A stretch of DNA of 37,332 nucleotides from an uncultured bacterium (lineage in GTDB: Bacteria > Bacillota > Clostridia > Lachnospirales > Anaerotignaceae), in NCBI GenBank assembly GCA_905214825.1, contig CAJMNV010000002.1, forward strand, positions 1-37,332, in the 5' to 3' direction. The translations under genes and the position numbers were made by a program. Under the pieces are notes generated by a model, which saw only the letters and a program-made list of their open reading frames with translations, did not search any database and was not told the origin of the DNA. Position 1 is the first letter of the stretch; each line of letters begins with the position of its first letter. Below are positions 8,616 through 16,490 of the stretch, in pieces.

Positions 8616-8663
8616 GGCTTTTCCTATATATTTTAACAAAATCAAAAAAGTATGGGAAAAGCC
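8616..8663 (+). terminator. Hairpin after thrC, possible terminator
   Basis: The arms 8616-8628 and 8651-8663 pair over 13 positions with one G-U, around a 22-base loop. The following DNA is only moderately T-rich, so termination may be partial. Confidence 0.5.
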
Positions 8664-8664
8664 G

Positions 8665-8693
8665 TTGCTTTTGTTTTGGGTATGCAGTAAAAT
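8665..8693 (+). promoter_or_regulatory. Putative promoter for tal-tkt
   Basis: TTGCTT (8665-8670), a 17-base spacer and TAAAAT (8688-8693), giving an approximately 80-base leader before the transaldolase start. Confidence 0.5.
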
Positions 8694-8779
8694 AAAATTG
8701 CATGATGTATCACAAACATCAAATAGAAATTGTTTCAAACATTTTAAAACATATTGTAGAAAAAGGAGAATTTAATATC

Positions 8780-9427
8780 ATGAAAATGTTTATCGACACC
8801 GCTAATGTAGCACATATCAGAGAAGCCAACGACTTAGGCGTGATTTGCGGCGTAACCACAAACCCCTCTTTGATTGCAAAAGAAGGCAGAGATTTTGTGG
8901 AAGTGGTAAAAGAAATTACAACCATTGTGGACGGCCCCATCAGTGCGGAAGTTATTAGTCTGGAACATGAAGGCATGGTAAAAGAAGCAAGAGAATTGGT
9001 GAAAATCCATGAAAATATTGTTATCAAAATTCCTATGACATTGGAAGGTTTGAAAGCAGTTAAAATTTTGTCCGCAGAAGGTGTAAAAACCAATGTGACA
9101 TTGATTTTCTCTGCAACACAGGCTTTGATGGCAGCAAGAGCTGGTGCAACTTATGTGAGTCCTTTCTTGGGCAGAGTAGATGATATTGGTGCAGTTGGTA
9201 TGACACTGATTGAAGAAATTGTGGATATTTTTGATATACATGGTATTGAAACAGAAATCATTGCAGCAAGTATCCGCAATCCTTTGCATGTGATTGATGC
9301 AGCAAGAGCAGGTTGCCATATTGCAACAATCCCTTACAATGTGTTGATACAAATGGCAAAACACCCATTGACAGATATTGGTATCGAACGTTTCTTGAAA
9401 GATTGGGAAAGTGTACCCAAAAAATAA
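8780..9427 (+). CDS. tal: Transaldolase-like protein, TalC/FSA type
   Basis: A 215-residue TIM-barrel aldolase of the small transaldolase / fructose-6-phosphate aldolase family (usual length 214-220). MKMFIDTANV and GVTTNPSLIAKEG are family signatures, and the Schiff-base lysine is K83 in VIKIPMT. It transfers dihydroxyacetone units in the non-oxidative pentose phosphate pathway. The ATG at 8780 follows an AAAGGAGAA site; the upstream ATG at 8702 has none. It lies 49 bases ahead of transketolase, so the two non-oxidative pentose phosphate enzymes form one unit. Confidence 0.92.
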   Translation: MKMFIDTANVAHIREANDLGVICGVTTNPSLIAKEGRDFVEVVKEITTIVDGPISAEVISLEHEGMVKEARELVKIHENIVIKIPMTLEGLKAVKILSAEGVKTNVTLIFSATQALMAARAGATYVSPFLGRVDDIGAVGMTLIEEIVDIFDIHGIETEIIAASIRNPLHVIDAARAGCHIATIPYNVLIQMAKHPLTDIGIERFLKDWESVPKK

Positions 9428-9476
9428 AAATTCTCTTTGAAAATATGACAAAAATAACAACAGGAGGCGTTGACAC

Positions 9477-11456
9477 ATGAATATTGACCAAATGACGGTA
9501 AATACATTGCGTTTTCTTTCCGCAGAAGCAATTCAAAAAGCAAACAGTGGTCATCCTGGATTGCCTTTGGGGGCAGCACCTGCGGCTTATGCTTTATGGG
9601 CAAAAGAAATGAAAGTAAATCCTGCAAATCCAAACTGGAATGATAGAGACCGTTTTGTTTTGTCTGCGGGACATGGCTCTGCTTTATTATATTCTTTATT
9701 GCATGTATTTGGTTATGGCTTGACTATCGAAGATTTGAAAAATTTCAGACAAAGAAACTCCTTGACACCTGGTCACCCTGAATACAAACATACCATTGGT
9801 GTGGAAACCACAACAGGCCCTTTGGGACAAGGGATTGCAAATGCTGTGGGTATGGCTTTGGCGGAAAAACATTTGGCAGCCAAATTCAATACCAAAGAAC
9901 ACAAAGTGGTAGACCATTACACATATGCATTGTGTGGCGATGGTTGTTTGCAAGAAGGTGTGGCTGCAGAAGCGGCATCTTTGGCAGGTACAATGGGACT
10001 TTCCAAACTCATTGTATTATATGATAGAAATAAAATCACAATCGAAGGCAGCACAGATGTTGCTTTTACAGAAGATGTCATGAAACGTTTTGCAGCATAT
10101 GGTTGGGACGTTGCAGAAGTAAAAGATGGCAATGATATAGATGCCATTGCAGCAGCAATACAAACAGCAAAACAGTCAGACAAGCCTTCTTTGATACAAA
10201 TTTGTACAGAAATTGGTTTTGGTTCTCCAAACAAACAAGGAAAAGCCTCTGCACATGGCGAACCTTTGGGCGATGATGAAATCAAATTGACAAAAGAAAA
10301 TTTGGGTTGGAGCTATACGGAATCTTTCTTTGTGCCAGAAGAAGTGAAAGCATATATGACAGATTGGGCATTGGAATGTGCAAAAAAAGAATCTGCGTGG
10401 AAAGAAATGTTTGCAGATTATGAAAAACAATATCCAGAATTGGCAAAAGAATATGCACAATGGCACAGTACAGAGTTGCCCGTAGATTTATTGAATGATG
10501 CAGATTTTTGGAAAGATGAAGGTGATATTGCAACACGTGCAACTTCTGAAAAAGTATTGCAAAAAGTTGCAAAAGTAGTGCCAAATCTGTTTGGTGGTTC
10601 TGCAGATTTAGCACCTTCCAATAAATCTGTTATGAAAGAAAGAACATATTACAGCAAAGAAACACCGGAAGGTTCTAATGTGCATTTTGGTATCCGTGAA
10701 TTTGCAATGACAGCCATTGCAAATGGTATTGCAGTACATGGCGGTTTAAGACCTTATATTGCAGGTTTCTTTGTGTTTAGTGATTATATGAAAGCGGGCT
10801 TGCGTATGGAAAGTTTGATGGGTCTGCCTGTGATTAGTATTTTTACACATGATAGCATTGGTGTTGGGGAAGATGGTCCTACACATCAACCAATCGAACA
10901 TTTGGCAATGCTGAGAAGTATGCCAAATTATATTGTATTCCGTCCTTGTGATACCAGAGAAACTGCCGCAGGTTGGTATACAGCATTGACAAAAAATACA
11001 ACACCTACGGGTTTGATATTGTCCAGACAGAATTTGCCTGCAATTGAAGGTACAGGAAAAGGTGCTTTGCAAGGGGCGTATATTTTGCGTGATTGTGATG
11101 GTACACCTGATATTTTGTTGATGGCAAGTGGTTCTGAAGTGGAATTGATTGTAAAAGCGTATGATGTATTGCAGGAAAAAGGTATCAAAGCAAGAGTAAT
11201 TAGTATGCCAAGCTGGGAATTGTTCGCACAACAAAGTGCAGAATACAAAGAAAATGTATTGCCTAAAAATGTGCGTGCAAGACTTGCCGTAGAAGCAGCA
11301 GCAGATTTCGGTTGGCATCAATTTGTTGGCTTAGATGGCGATGTGATTGCTATGCAAGGTTTCGGTGCTTCTGCACCTGCAAAAGAATTGTTCAAAGACT
11401 TTGGTTTTACTGTGGAACACGTTGTGGAAAAAGCAATGGATTTGGTGAAAGCATAA
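9477..11456 (+). CDS. tkt: Transketolase
   Basis: A full-length 659-residue thiamine-diphosphate enzyme moving two-carbon units between sugar phosphates. H26 in NSGHPG and H66 in SAGHG are conserved active-site histidines. The ThDP/Mg motif begins GDG at 154-156 and ends near N185. The pyrimidine domain has FGIREFAM and DSIGVGEDGPTHQPIEH. The AGGAGG ribosome binding site is good. With tal it supplies ribose-5-phosphate and erythrose-4-phosphate from glycolytic intermediates without the oxidative branch. A perfect terminator follows immediately. Confidence 0.95.
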   Translation: MNIDQMTVNTLRFLSAEAIQKANSGHPGLPLGAAPAAYALWAKEMKVNPANPNWNDRDRFVLSAGHGSALLYSLLHVFGYGLTIEDLKNFRQRNSLTPGHPEYKHTIGVETTTGPLGQGIANAVGMALAEKHLAAKFNTKEHKVVDHYTYALCGDGCLQEGVAAEAASLAGTMGLSKLIVLYDRNKITIEGSTDVAFTEDVMKRFAAYGWDVAEVKDGNDIDAIAAAIQTAKQSDKPSLIQICTEIGFGSPNKQGKASAHGEPLGDDEIKLTKENLGWSYTESFFVPEEVKAYMTDWALECAKKESAWKEMFADYEKQYPELAKEYAQWHSTELPVDLLNDADFWKDEGDIATRATSEKVLQKVAKVVPNLFGGSADLAPSNKSVMKERTYYSKETPEGSNVHFGIREFAMTAIANGIAVHGGLRPYIAGFFVFSDYMKAGLRMESLMGLPVISIFTHDSIGVGEDGPTHQPIEHLAMLRSMPNYIVFRPCDTRETAAGWYTALTKNTTPTGLILSRQNLPAIEGTGKGALQGAYILRDCDGTPDILLMASGSEVELIVKAYDVLQEKGIKARVISMPSWELFAQQSAEYKENVLPKNVRARLAVEAAADFGWHQFVGLDGDVIAMQGFGASAPAKELFKDFGFTVEHVVEKAMDLVKA

Positions 11457-11480
11457 TGTTTTTGATGCGATGAATATGAT

Positions 11481-11513
11481 AGGAACAGAACAAAATGTTC
11501 TGTTCCTTTTTTT
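11481..11513 (+). terminator. Strong terminator after tkt
   Basis: A 12-bp perfect stem (11481-11492 with 11496-11507) has a three-base loop and then a run of T. It lies directly before the ribosome binding site of thpR. Confidence 0.9.
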
Positions 11514-11527
11514 GAAAGGAGTACAAT

Positions 11528-12085
11528 ATGCGTGCATTTATTGCGATAGAATTGGAAGAAGAAGTAAAAGATTGTTTGGAACAGGCACAAAAACAAGCAC
11601 AAACACTTTGCAAAAAAGGGAATTACACACCAAAAGAAAATTTTCATATTACATTGCACTTTTTGGGAGAAATTACAACAGATGATATAGAATATTTACA
11701 CATGGCTATGGTGGAAACAGCAAGATTTCAAAAATCTTTTTCTTTGACATTGGACAAAATTGGATTTTTTCCAAGAGGCAGAGAAGGTGTTATGTGGGCA
11801 GGTGTTGAAAAAAGCGGTGATTTGTTCCGTTTGTTCAACCATTTGGAAAAAAGTTTGGGCAAACAGGGCTTTGGCAGAGAGAAAAAGGGTTTAAGTCCAC
11901 ATATTACATTGGGCAGAGAAGTAGAACCATACAGAGGCTTTGGGGACATACAAAAAAATGTACATTTGGAACAAAAGCAAATTCATGTGACAAGCATTGC
12001 ATTGATGGAGAGTGTGCGTATGGGCAGAAAATTGGTATATCGCCCTTTGGTGGTGCAAAAACTAAAAGAACCAAAAAAAATCTGA
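11528..12085 (+). CDS. thpR: RNA 2',3'-cyclic phosphodiesterase (2H family)
   Basis: A 185-residue member of the LigT/ThpR family, hydrolysing 2',3'-cyclic phosphate ends of RNA to 2'-phosphate. Both catalytic HxT motifs are present: HITL at 40-43 (in FHITLHFLGEI) and HITL at 125-128 (in SPHITLGR). The N-terminus MRAFIAIEL is typical. The start has GAAAGGAG. A full terminator ends just 14 bases before this gene, so it depends on read-through of that hairpin; I see no separate promoter in the short gap. Confidence 0.93.
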   Translation: MRAFIAIELEEEVKDCLEQAQKQAQTLCKKGNYTPKENFHITLHFLGEITTDDIEYLHMAMVETARFQKSFSLTLDKIGFFPRGREGVMWAGVEKSGDLFRLFNHLEKSLGKQGFGREKKGLSPHITLGREVEPYRGFGDIQKNVHLEQKQIHVTSIALMESVRMGRKLVYRPLVVQKLKEPKKI

Positions 12086-12386
12086 AAAATGATAAAATTT
12101 TTATTTGATGGGAAAATTTTATAAATGTTGATATATCAATATTTTTTGATATTTTGTGTGTGATATAATGAACTTTTATTCATTAACGTAACAAAATATC
12201 ACTGGACTTTTCAGTCAATCGGTATTACAATAAGAAACAAAATAGAACAAGGTGAGATTTGCCTTGTTTTTCTGTTTTTATACGCTTTTTTGCAGGTGCA
12301 GACTGCCATTTTGCCAGAATGGATTTTGCCGCAGAAAGATGAAAATGATACTTTGATATTTTCTAATTTTTGGGAGGTAATACAAC
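12086..12386 (+). promoter_or_regulatory. Leader of the ACT-UPF0210 unit: promoter and possible attenuator
   Basis: This 301-base gap has no gene. TGATATAAT at 12161-12169 is an extended -10 element (TG, one base, TATAAT) without a clear -35. About 80 bases downstream a hairpin (12246-12252 with 12262-12268) ends in a T-run, which is terminator-like but lies inside the leader. A smaller hairpin (around 12312-12328) follows before the GGGAGG site of the ACT gene. Confidence 0.5.
12246..12272 (+). terminator. Leader terminator or attenuator hairpin
   Basis: A 7-bp stem AACAAGG/CCTTGTT with a nine-base loop followed by T-rich DNA. It could end thpR transcripts or attenuate those starting at the extended -10 element upstream. 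Confidence 0.5.
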
Positions 12387-12659
12387 ATGAAAAAAGCAGT
12401 GATTACGGTATTGGGTAACGACAAAGTGGGTATTATTGCAAAAGTTTGCACATTTTTGGCTGGGGCAAACATCAATATTTTGGATATTTCACAAACCATT
12501 TTGGGTGGATATTTTAATATGGTCATGGTTGTGGATGTTACAGATATGAACCAAAATTTTGAAGACGTGGCAGAAAAACTGTCTACCATTGGAGACGAAA
12601 TGGGATTGCGTATTAGAATACAACACACAGAAATTTTTGATGCAATGCACCGCATTTGA
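12387..12659 (+). CDS. ACT domain-containing protein (UPF0237)
   Basis: A 90-residue protein that is a single ACT domain: MKKAVITVLGNDKVGIIAKV opens the first strand and ligand loop, followed by LAGANINILDISQTI and VMVVDVT. ACT domains bind amino acids or related ligands as dimers, so a regulatory sensor role is likely. The start follows GGGAGG. It is 12 bases ahead of the UPF0210 gene, a pairing widely conserved in Firmicutes; whether it regulates that protein is unproven. Confidence 0.9.
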   Translation: MKKAVITVLGNDKVGIIAKVCTFLAGANINILDISQTILGGYFNMVMVVDVTDMNQNFEDVAEKLSTIGDEMGLRIRIQHTEIFDAMHRI

Positions 12660-12671
12660 TTAGGAGGGTTC

Positions 12672-14033
12672 ATGATGATTACAAGAAATGAAATTTTGGA
12701 AACCAATCAAATGATTGATGATGCAAATTTAGATGTGCGTACCATTACCATGGGCATTAGTTTGCTGGATTGTGCAGATGCAGATATTGATAAATTCAAT
12801 GAAAAAGTTTATAACAAAATTACAAAATATGCCAAAGACTTGGTCAAAGTGGGAGATGATTTGGCAAAAGAATATGGTGTGCCTGTTGTAAACAAAAGAA
12901 TTTCTGTGACACCGATTGCCATTGCAGCAGCGGGTTGTCAAACAGAAAGTTATGTGAGTATTGCACAGACATTGGATAAAGCAGCAAAAGCGGTGGGTGT
13001 AAACTTTATTGGTGGTTTTTCTGCTTTGGTGCAAAAAGGGTATACAGAAAGTGATAGAAAGCTGATTGCTTCTATTCCGGAAGCATTGGCAGTGACAGAT
13101 TTTGTTTGTTCTTCTGTGAATATTGGAACATCTAGAAATGGTTTGAATATGGACGCTGTGAAAGAGATGGGCGAAGTTATCAAAAAAACAGCGGAATTGA
13201 CAAAAGATAGAGAATGTATTGGTTGTGCAAAATTAGTGGTATTTTGCAATGCCGTAGAAGATAACCCATTTATGGCAGGGGCGTTCCATGGTGTTGGGGA
13301 AGCAGATTGTGCTATCAATGTGGGGGTAAGTGGCCCTGGTGCTGTGAAAAAAGCATTGGAAGAAGTGCGTGGGTCAGATTTTGAAACACTTTGCGAAACC
13401 GTGAAAAATACGGCTTTTAAAATTACAAGAGTGGGGCAAATGATTGCAAGAGAAGCATCAAAAAGATTGGGTGTGCCATTTGGTATCATTGATTTGTCAC
13501 TGGCACCTACACCCGCAGTGGGTGATAGCATTGCAGAAATATTCCAAGAAATGGGATTGGCTGAACCGGGGGCTCCGGGTACAACAGCGGCTTTGGCGTT
13601 GCTCAATGATAATGTAAAAAAAGGCGGTGTTATGGCATCTTCTTATGTTGGCGGTTTGAGTGGTGCTTTTATTCCTGTGAGCGAAGATCATGGAATGATT
13701 GAAGCAGCTGAAAAAGGGGCTTTGACATTGGAAAAATTGGAAGCAATGACTTGTGTATGTTCTGTTGGTTTGGATATGATTGCAGTACCTGGAGATACTT
13801 CCACTGCAACATTGTCTGGTATCATTGCTGATGAAGCGGCAATTGGTATGGTGAACAACAAAACAACCGCAGTACGCATTATTCCTGTGATTGGCAGAGG
13901 TGTAGGTGAGTCTGTGGAATTTGGTGGATTGCTGGGTTATGCACCCATTATGGCAGTCAATCCATATAGTTGCGAAGCATTTATTGCAAGAGGTGGCAGA
14001 ATACCTGCACCTATACACAGTTTTAAAAACTAA
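12672..14033 (+). CDS. UPF0210/DUF711 family protein
   Basis: A 453-residue soluble protein of the UPF0210 family, distantly related to glycyl-radical (PFL-like) folds by family annotation. Conserved stretches visible are DVRTITMGISLLDC, GGFSALVQKGYT, VGVSGPGAVKKAL, LSLAPTPAVGDSIA and a C-terminal RGGRIPAPIHSF. The function is not established. There is a doubled ATG: 12672 lies very close to the AGGAGGG site, while 12675 gives better spacing, so the true protein may be 452 residues. It forms an operon with the ACT protein and is followed by a terminator. Confidence 0.9.
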   Translation: MMITRNEILETNQMIDDANLDVRTITMGISLLDCADADIDKFNEKVYNKITKYAKDLVKVGDDLAKEYGVPVVNKRISVTPIAIAAAGCQTESYVSIAQTLDKAAKAVGVNFIGGFSALVQKGYTESDRKLIASIPEALAVTDFVCSSVNIGTSRNGLNMDAVKEMGEVIKKTAELTKDRECIGCAKLVVFCNAVEDNPFMAGAFHGVGEADCAINVGVSGPGAVKKALEEVRGSDFETLCETVKNTAFKITRVGQMIAREASKRLGVPFGIIDLSLAPTPAVGDSIAEIFQEMGLAEPGAPGTTAALALLNDNVKKGGVMASSYVGGLSGAFIPVSEDHGMIEAAEKGALTLEKLEAMTCVCSVGLDMIAVPGDTSTATLSGIIADEAAIGMVNNKTTAVRIIPVIGRGVGESVEFGGLLGYAPIMAVNPYSCEAFIARGGRIPAPIHSFKN

Positions 14034-14056
14034 AAAATAGACAAACAACAAAAAGC

Positions 14057-14092
14057 AAAGGAGTGTTTTTCAAAAAATGCTCCTTTTTTATT
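14057..14092 (+). terminator. Terminator after the UPF0210 gene
   Basis: AAAGGAG pairs with CTCCTTT (14057-14063 with 14080-14086), and the stem continues through two G-U pairs into a T/A inner stem. A T-run follows. Confidence 0.8.
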
Positions 14093-14213
14093 TTCTAAAA
14101 TTTAAAAGAAGTTTTGTAGAATATTTTTTATGTTTGTGAAACCTTTTTGTTTGAAAGGATTTATTTTGGAAATGAGAAAATGATGCTGTGTATCCTTTGA
14201 TATAATGTAGTAT

Positions 14214-14258
14214 AAAAAAATGCCCTTTGGTAATGCTTTATCATAAGGGCGTTTTTTT
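14214..14258 (-). terminator. Terminator of the lipoprotein gene
   Basis: The GCCCTT/AAGGGC stem (14222-14227 with 14245-14250) is flanked by an A-run on one side and a T-run on the other. On the minus strand it ends in seven U just after the lipoprotein stop codon; it could also work on the plus strand. Confidence 0.85.
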
Positions 14259-14263
14259 GTATG

Positions 14264-14803
14264 TTATTCTGCCAAGTTGAATGGTAACCAGTATGTATTG
14301 CCTTCAAAATCATCTTCCCACAAATCATAGTAATAAATGCGGAAGTCAGAAGCATCTTCTGGTACAACATAAATCAAATCACCCGTTTTGGAACCTCCTT
14401 TTTCAATTTCATATTCTACGGGTAATTGATTGTCTGTGAATGCATCTTCTGGGAATATAGTCATGTTTTTATCTGCACCATTCCAGCCCAATTCAAAATC
14501 AGAATCAGACATGGGGAGTGGTTGTGTGTTGTCAAATGTGTTCTGTATAGTGACATTGACAACCAAAAATTTGTCTGTGTCTTTGTTGGGAACAAAGCCA
14601 TCAATGTCAGATGCAAATTTTGCAGAATTGACAGTCAGGTCAAAAAAAGCGGTGGACATGGTATCTCCTGCTTTTAATTCGTAAGTTTGTCCATATTCTC
14701 TTCCTTGGGATTGTATGGCAGTGGCAGCATCTTTGACAGTGCCACAACCTGTGGAAATGGATACAACCCCCATCAATAATAAAGTAAGTAATCGTTTTTT
14801 CAT
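14264..14803 (-). CDS. DUF4352-type lipoprotein
   Basis: A 179-residue secreted lipoprotein. The N-terminus is a lipoprotein signal peptide: basic MKKR, a hydrophobic core, then ISTGC with the lipidated cysteine at C20. The rest resembles a DUF4352 immunoglobulin-like domain: a strand carrying LTVNSAKF, then KFLVVNVTIQN, and a closing IYVVPEDASDFRIYYYD. It would sit on the outer face of the membrane; the ligand is unknown. The mature part is acidic and aromatic. It has its own promoter and terminator, so it is a single-gene unit divergent from the S10 operon. Confidence 0.85.
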   Translation of the reverse strand: MKKRLLTLLLMGVVSISTGCGTVKDAATAIQSQGREYGQTYELKAGDTMSTAFFDLTVNSAKFASDIDGFVPNKDTDKFLVVNVTIQNTFDNTQPLPMSDSDFELGWNGADKNMTIFPEDAFTDNQLPVEYEIEKGGSKTGDLIYVVPEDASDFRIYYYDLWEDDFEGNTYWLPFNLAE

Positions 14804-14845
14804 TATGTATACAACTCCTTTTCTATTCTATAAATGAACGGAATG

Positions 14846-14874
14846 AATATATCATAAAAAGGATTTTGGTTCAA
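14846..14874 (-). promoter_or_regulatory. Promoter of the lipoprotein gene
   Basis: On the minus strand, TTGAAC (14869-14874), a 17-base spacer and TATATT (14846-14851), with an upstream TG giving an extended -10. The spacing to the gene is about 40 bases. Confidence 0.7.
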
Positions 14875-15066
14875 CAAAAATATAGGGATTTTGGAAAAAA
14901 GTGTATGTTTGGAAAAGACAAGAACAAGACAAAAGATGTATGGCAAAGGATACAAAACATTGATTTTGTATACAAAATGTGCGTAATTTGTTAAATATAT
15001 ATAAAAAATATGTGTGAAAGTAAAATATTTTTTATCTGGATTATATGAAAAAAGTGAAAAAAAGTG

Positions 15067-15095
15067 TTGCAAAATCAAAATGTATCGTGTATACT
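15067..15095 (+). promoter_or_regulatory. Main promoter of the S10 operon
   Basis: TTGCAA (15067-15072), a 17-base spacer and TATACT (15090-15095). It is the only good promoter I see upstream of rpsJ, and implies a leader of about 245 bases. Confidence 0.7.
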
Positions 15096-15101
15096 TGACT
15101 A

Positions 15102-15348
15102 TATTGTGACATAGAGTGTTGATACGGAAGGTTGCTGACAGTCAAAATGTGTGACTGAATGGTTTTTCCGAGGAGCGATGTCCAGTTCAAAGAAACCGGG
15201 CGACAAGGTCACTGTACTGAATATTAGGGAATGTTATTTCGATAGGATAACTATGTGTATCTGACGTTGCAAGATACGCCCGGATAAGTGTGCAGTCACC
15301 ACTTGTCGTGCTGAGAGGATAAAGTACGAAAAGGAGGGGACTTTTTTT
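15102..15348 (+). promoter_or_regulatory. Structured leader of the S10 operon
   Basis: This non-coding stretch is more GC-rich than the neighbouring intergenic DNA and holds several perfect helices: 15125-15129 with 15166-15170 enclosing 15139-15144 with 15152-15157; 15196-15202 with 15277-15283; 15233-15237 with 15247-15251; and 15258-15262 with 15272-15276. A further helix, 15201-15207 with 15302-15308, crosses the 7-bp CCGGGCG/CGCCCGG helix, so the two are either a pseudoknot or alternatives. This suggests autogenous control by a ribosomal protein, which is inference. Confidence 0.6.
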
Positions 15349-15663
15349 ATGGCTAACCCAAAAATCAGAATCAGTCTCAAAGCTTACGATCACAAGTTGA
15401 TTGACCAGTCTGCGGTGCAGATTATTGAAACAGCAAAGAAAACAGGAGCACAAATTAGTGGACCTATTCCACTGCCTACAAAAAAAGAAGTTGTGACAAT
15501 CATTAGAGCTGTGCACAAATACAAAGATTCCAGAGAACAGTTCGAAATGAGAACACACAAGAGATTGATTGATATTTTAAGCCCTACTGCAAAAACAGCA
15601 GACGCACTGAGCCGTCTGGATTTGCCCGCAGGTGTAGACATCACATTGAAAGTGATGAAATAA
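15349..15663 (+). CDS. rpsJ: 30S ribosomal protein S10
   Basis: A 104-residue S10, first gene of the operon; it sits in the 30S head and also partners NusB in antitermination. Clear family blocks are KIRISLKAYDHKLIDQSA, SGPIPLPT and EMRTHKRLIDI. The ribosome binding site AAGGAGGGG stands before a T-rich spacer. A gap of 170 bases separates it from rplC, much longer than the other gaps in this cluster. Confidence 0.97.
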   Translation: MANPKIRISLKAYDHKLIDQSAVQIIETAKKTGAQISGPIPLPTKKEVVTIIRAVHKYKDSREQFEMRTHKRLIDILSPTAKTADALSRLDLPAGVDITLKVMK

Positions 15664-15833
15664 TCAATATTGGAAATCGCAGACGGTAAGCAACGACCAC
15701 TGATTTCAAATAAAGAAACAATCCAAAATATGGTTTATATAAGAAACAAATACAGTAACAAAACTCTTATATAAATCTAGTATGATTGCCTGTATGGGTA
15801 ATCCGCTGTAGAAAATTTAGGAGGTGCAACAAC
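15664..15833 (+). promoter_or_regulatory. Structured rpsJ-rplC spacer
   Basis: No gene is present. A perfect 10-bp inverted repeat (15734-15743 with 15766-15775) and a second hairpin (about 15784-15803) lie before the rplC ribosome binding site. Neither has a U-tract, so they look like RNA processing or translational control structures rather than terminators. Confidence 0.4.
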
Positions 15834-16463
15834 ATGAAAAAAGCGATTATGGCTAAAAAAATCGGTATGACACAGGTTTTCGCTGAAAATGGTGCATTGG
15901 TACCTGTCACTGTGTTGGAAGCTGGCCCTTGCGTTGTAATCCAGAAAAAAACAATGGAAAACGACGGCTATGAAGCAATTCAGGTTGGTTTCAAAGATGC
16001 AAAAGCAAAACAAGTCAGAAAACCTGCAAAAGGTCATTTTGACAAAGCTGGTGTAACAGCAAAAAAATATATCAAAGAATTTAGACTGGAAGATACAAGT
16101 GCTTACGAAATCGGCGGCGAAATCAAAGCGGATGTGTTTGCAGCTGGTGAAAAAGTAGATGCAAGCGGTATTTCCAAAGGGAAAGGCTTCCAGAGTACAA
16201 TCAAAAGATACAACGCACAAAGAGGTCCTATGGGTCACGGTTCCAAATCTCACAGAGTTGTTGGTTCCATGGGTTCTTCCGCAACACCCAGCCGTGTAAA
16301 AAAAGGTAAAAGAATGCCTGGTCACATGGGTAGCGTGAAAGTAACCATTCAAAATCTGGAAATCGTGCGTGCTGATGCAGAAAAGAACTTGTTGTTAATC
16401 AAAGGTGCTGTTCCTGGCCCCAAAGGTTCTGTTCTGGTAATCAAAGACAGCGTAAAGGCTTGA
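15834..16463 (+). CDS. rplC: 50S ribosomal protein L3
   Basis: A 209-residue L3, the normal length; an early-assembly protein reaching toward the peptidyl-transferase centre. The start KKAIMAKKIGMTQVF is characteristic, and the extended loop is visible as GKGFQSTIKRYNAQRGPMGHG and RMPGHMG. The ATG at 15834 follows AGGAGGTG; the frame stays open upstream, but earlier starts would add non-family residues. Confidence 0.97.
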   Translation: MKKAIMAKKIGMTQVFAENGALVPVTVLEAGPCVVIQKKTMENDGYEAIQVGFKDAKAKQVRKPAKGHFDKAGVTAKKYIKEFRLEDTSAYEIGGEIKADVFAAGEKVDASGISKGKGFQSTIKRYNAQRGPMGHGSKSHRVVGSMGSSATPSRVKKGKRMPGHMGSVKVTIQNLEIVRADAEKNLLLIKGAVPGPKGSVLVIKDSVKA

Positions 16464-16490
16464 TAAACTTTACGAAAGGAGGAAACTAAC

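Noticed and set aside
8702..8779. An upstream ATG extending transaldolase by 26 residues.
   Set aside because: It has no ribosome binding site, and the extension is not part of the family; ATG 8780 follows AAAGGAGAA.
14198..14206. A TGATATAAT promoter-like element before the lipoprotein terminator.
   Set aside because: It has no -35 and would read straight into a terminator and then antisense to the lipoprotein gene; probably chance in AT-rich DNA.
14161..14370. A 69-codon minus-strand frame over the lipoprotein terminator.
   Set aside because: It runs through a terminator hairpin and overlaps the lipoprotein gene in another frame, without a ribosome binding site.
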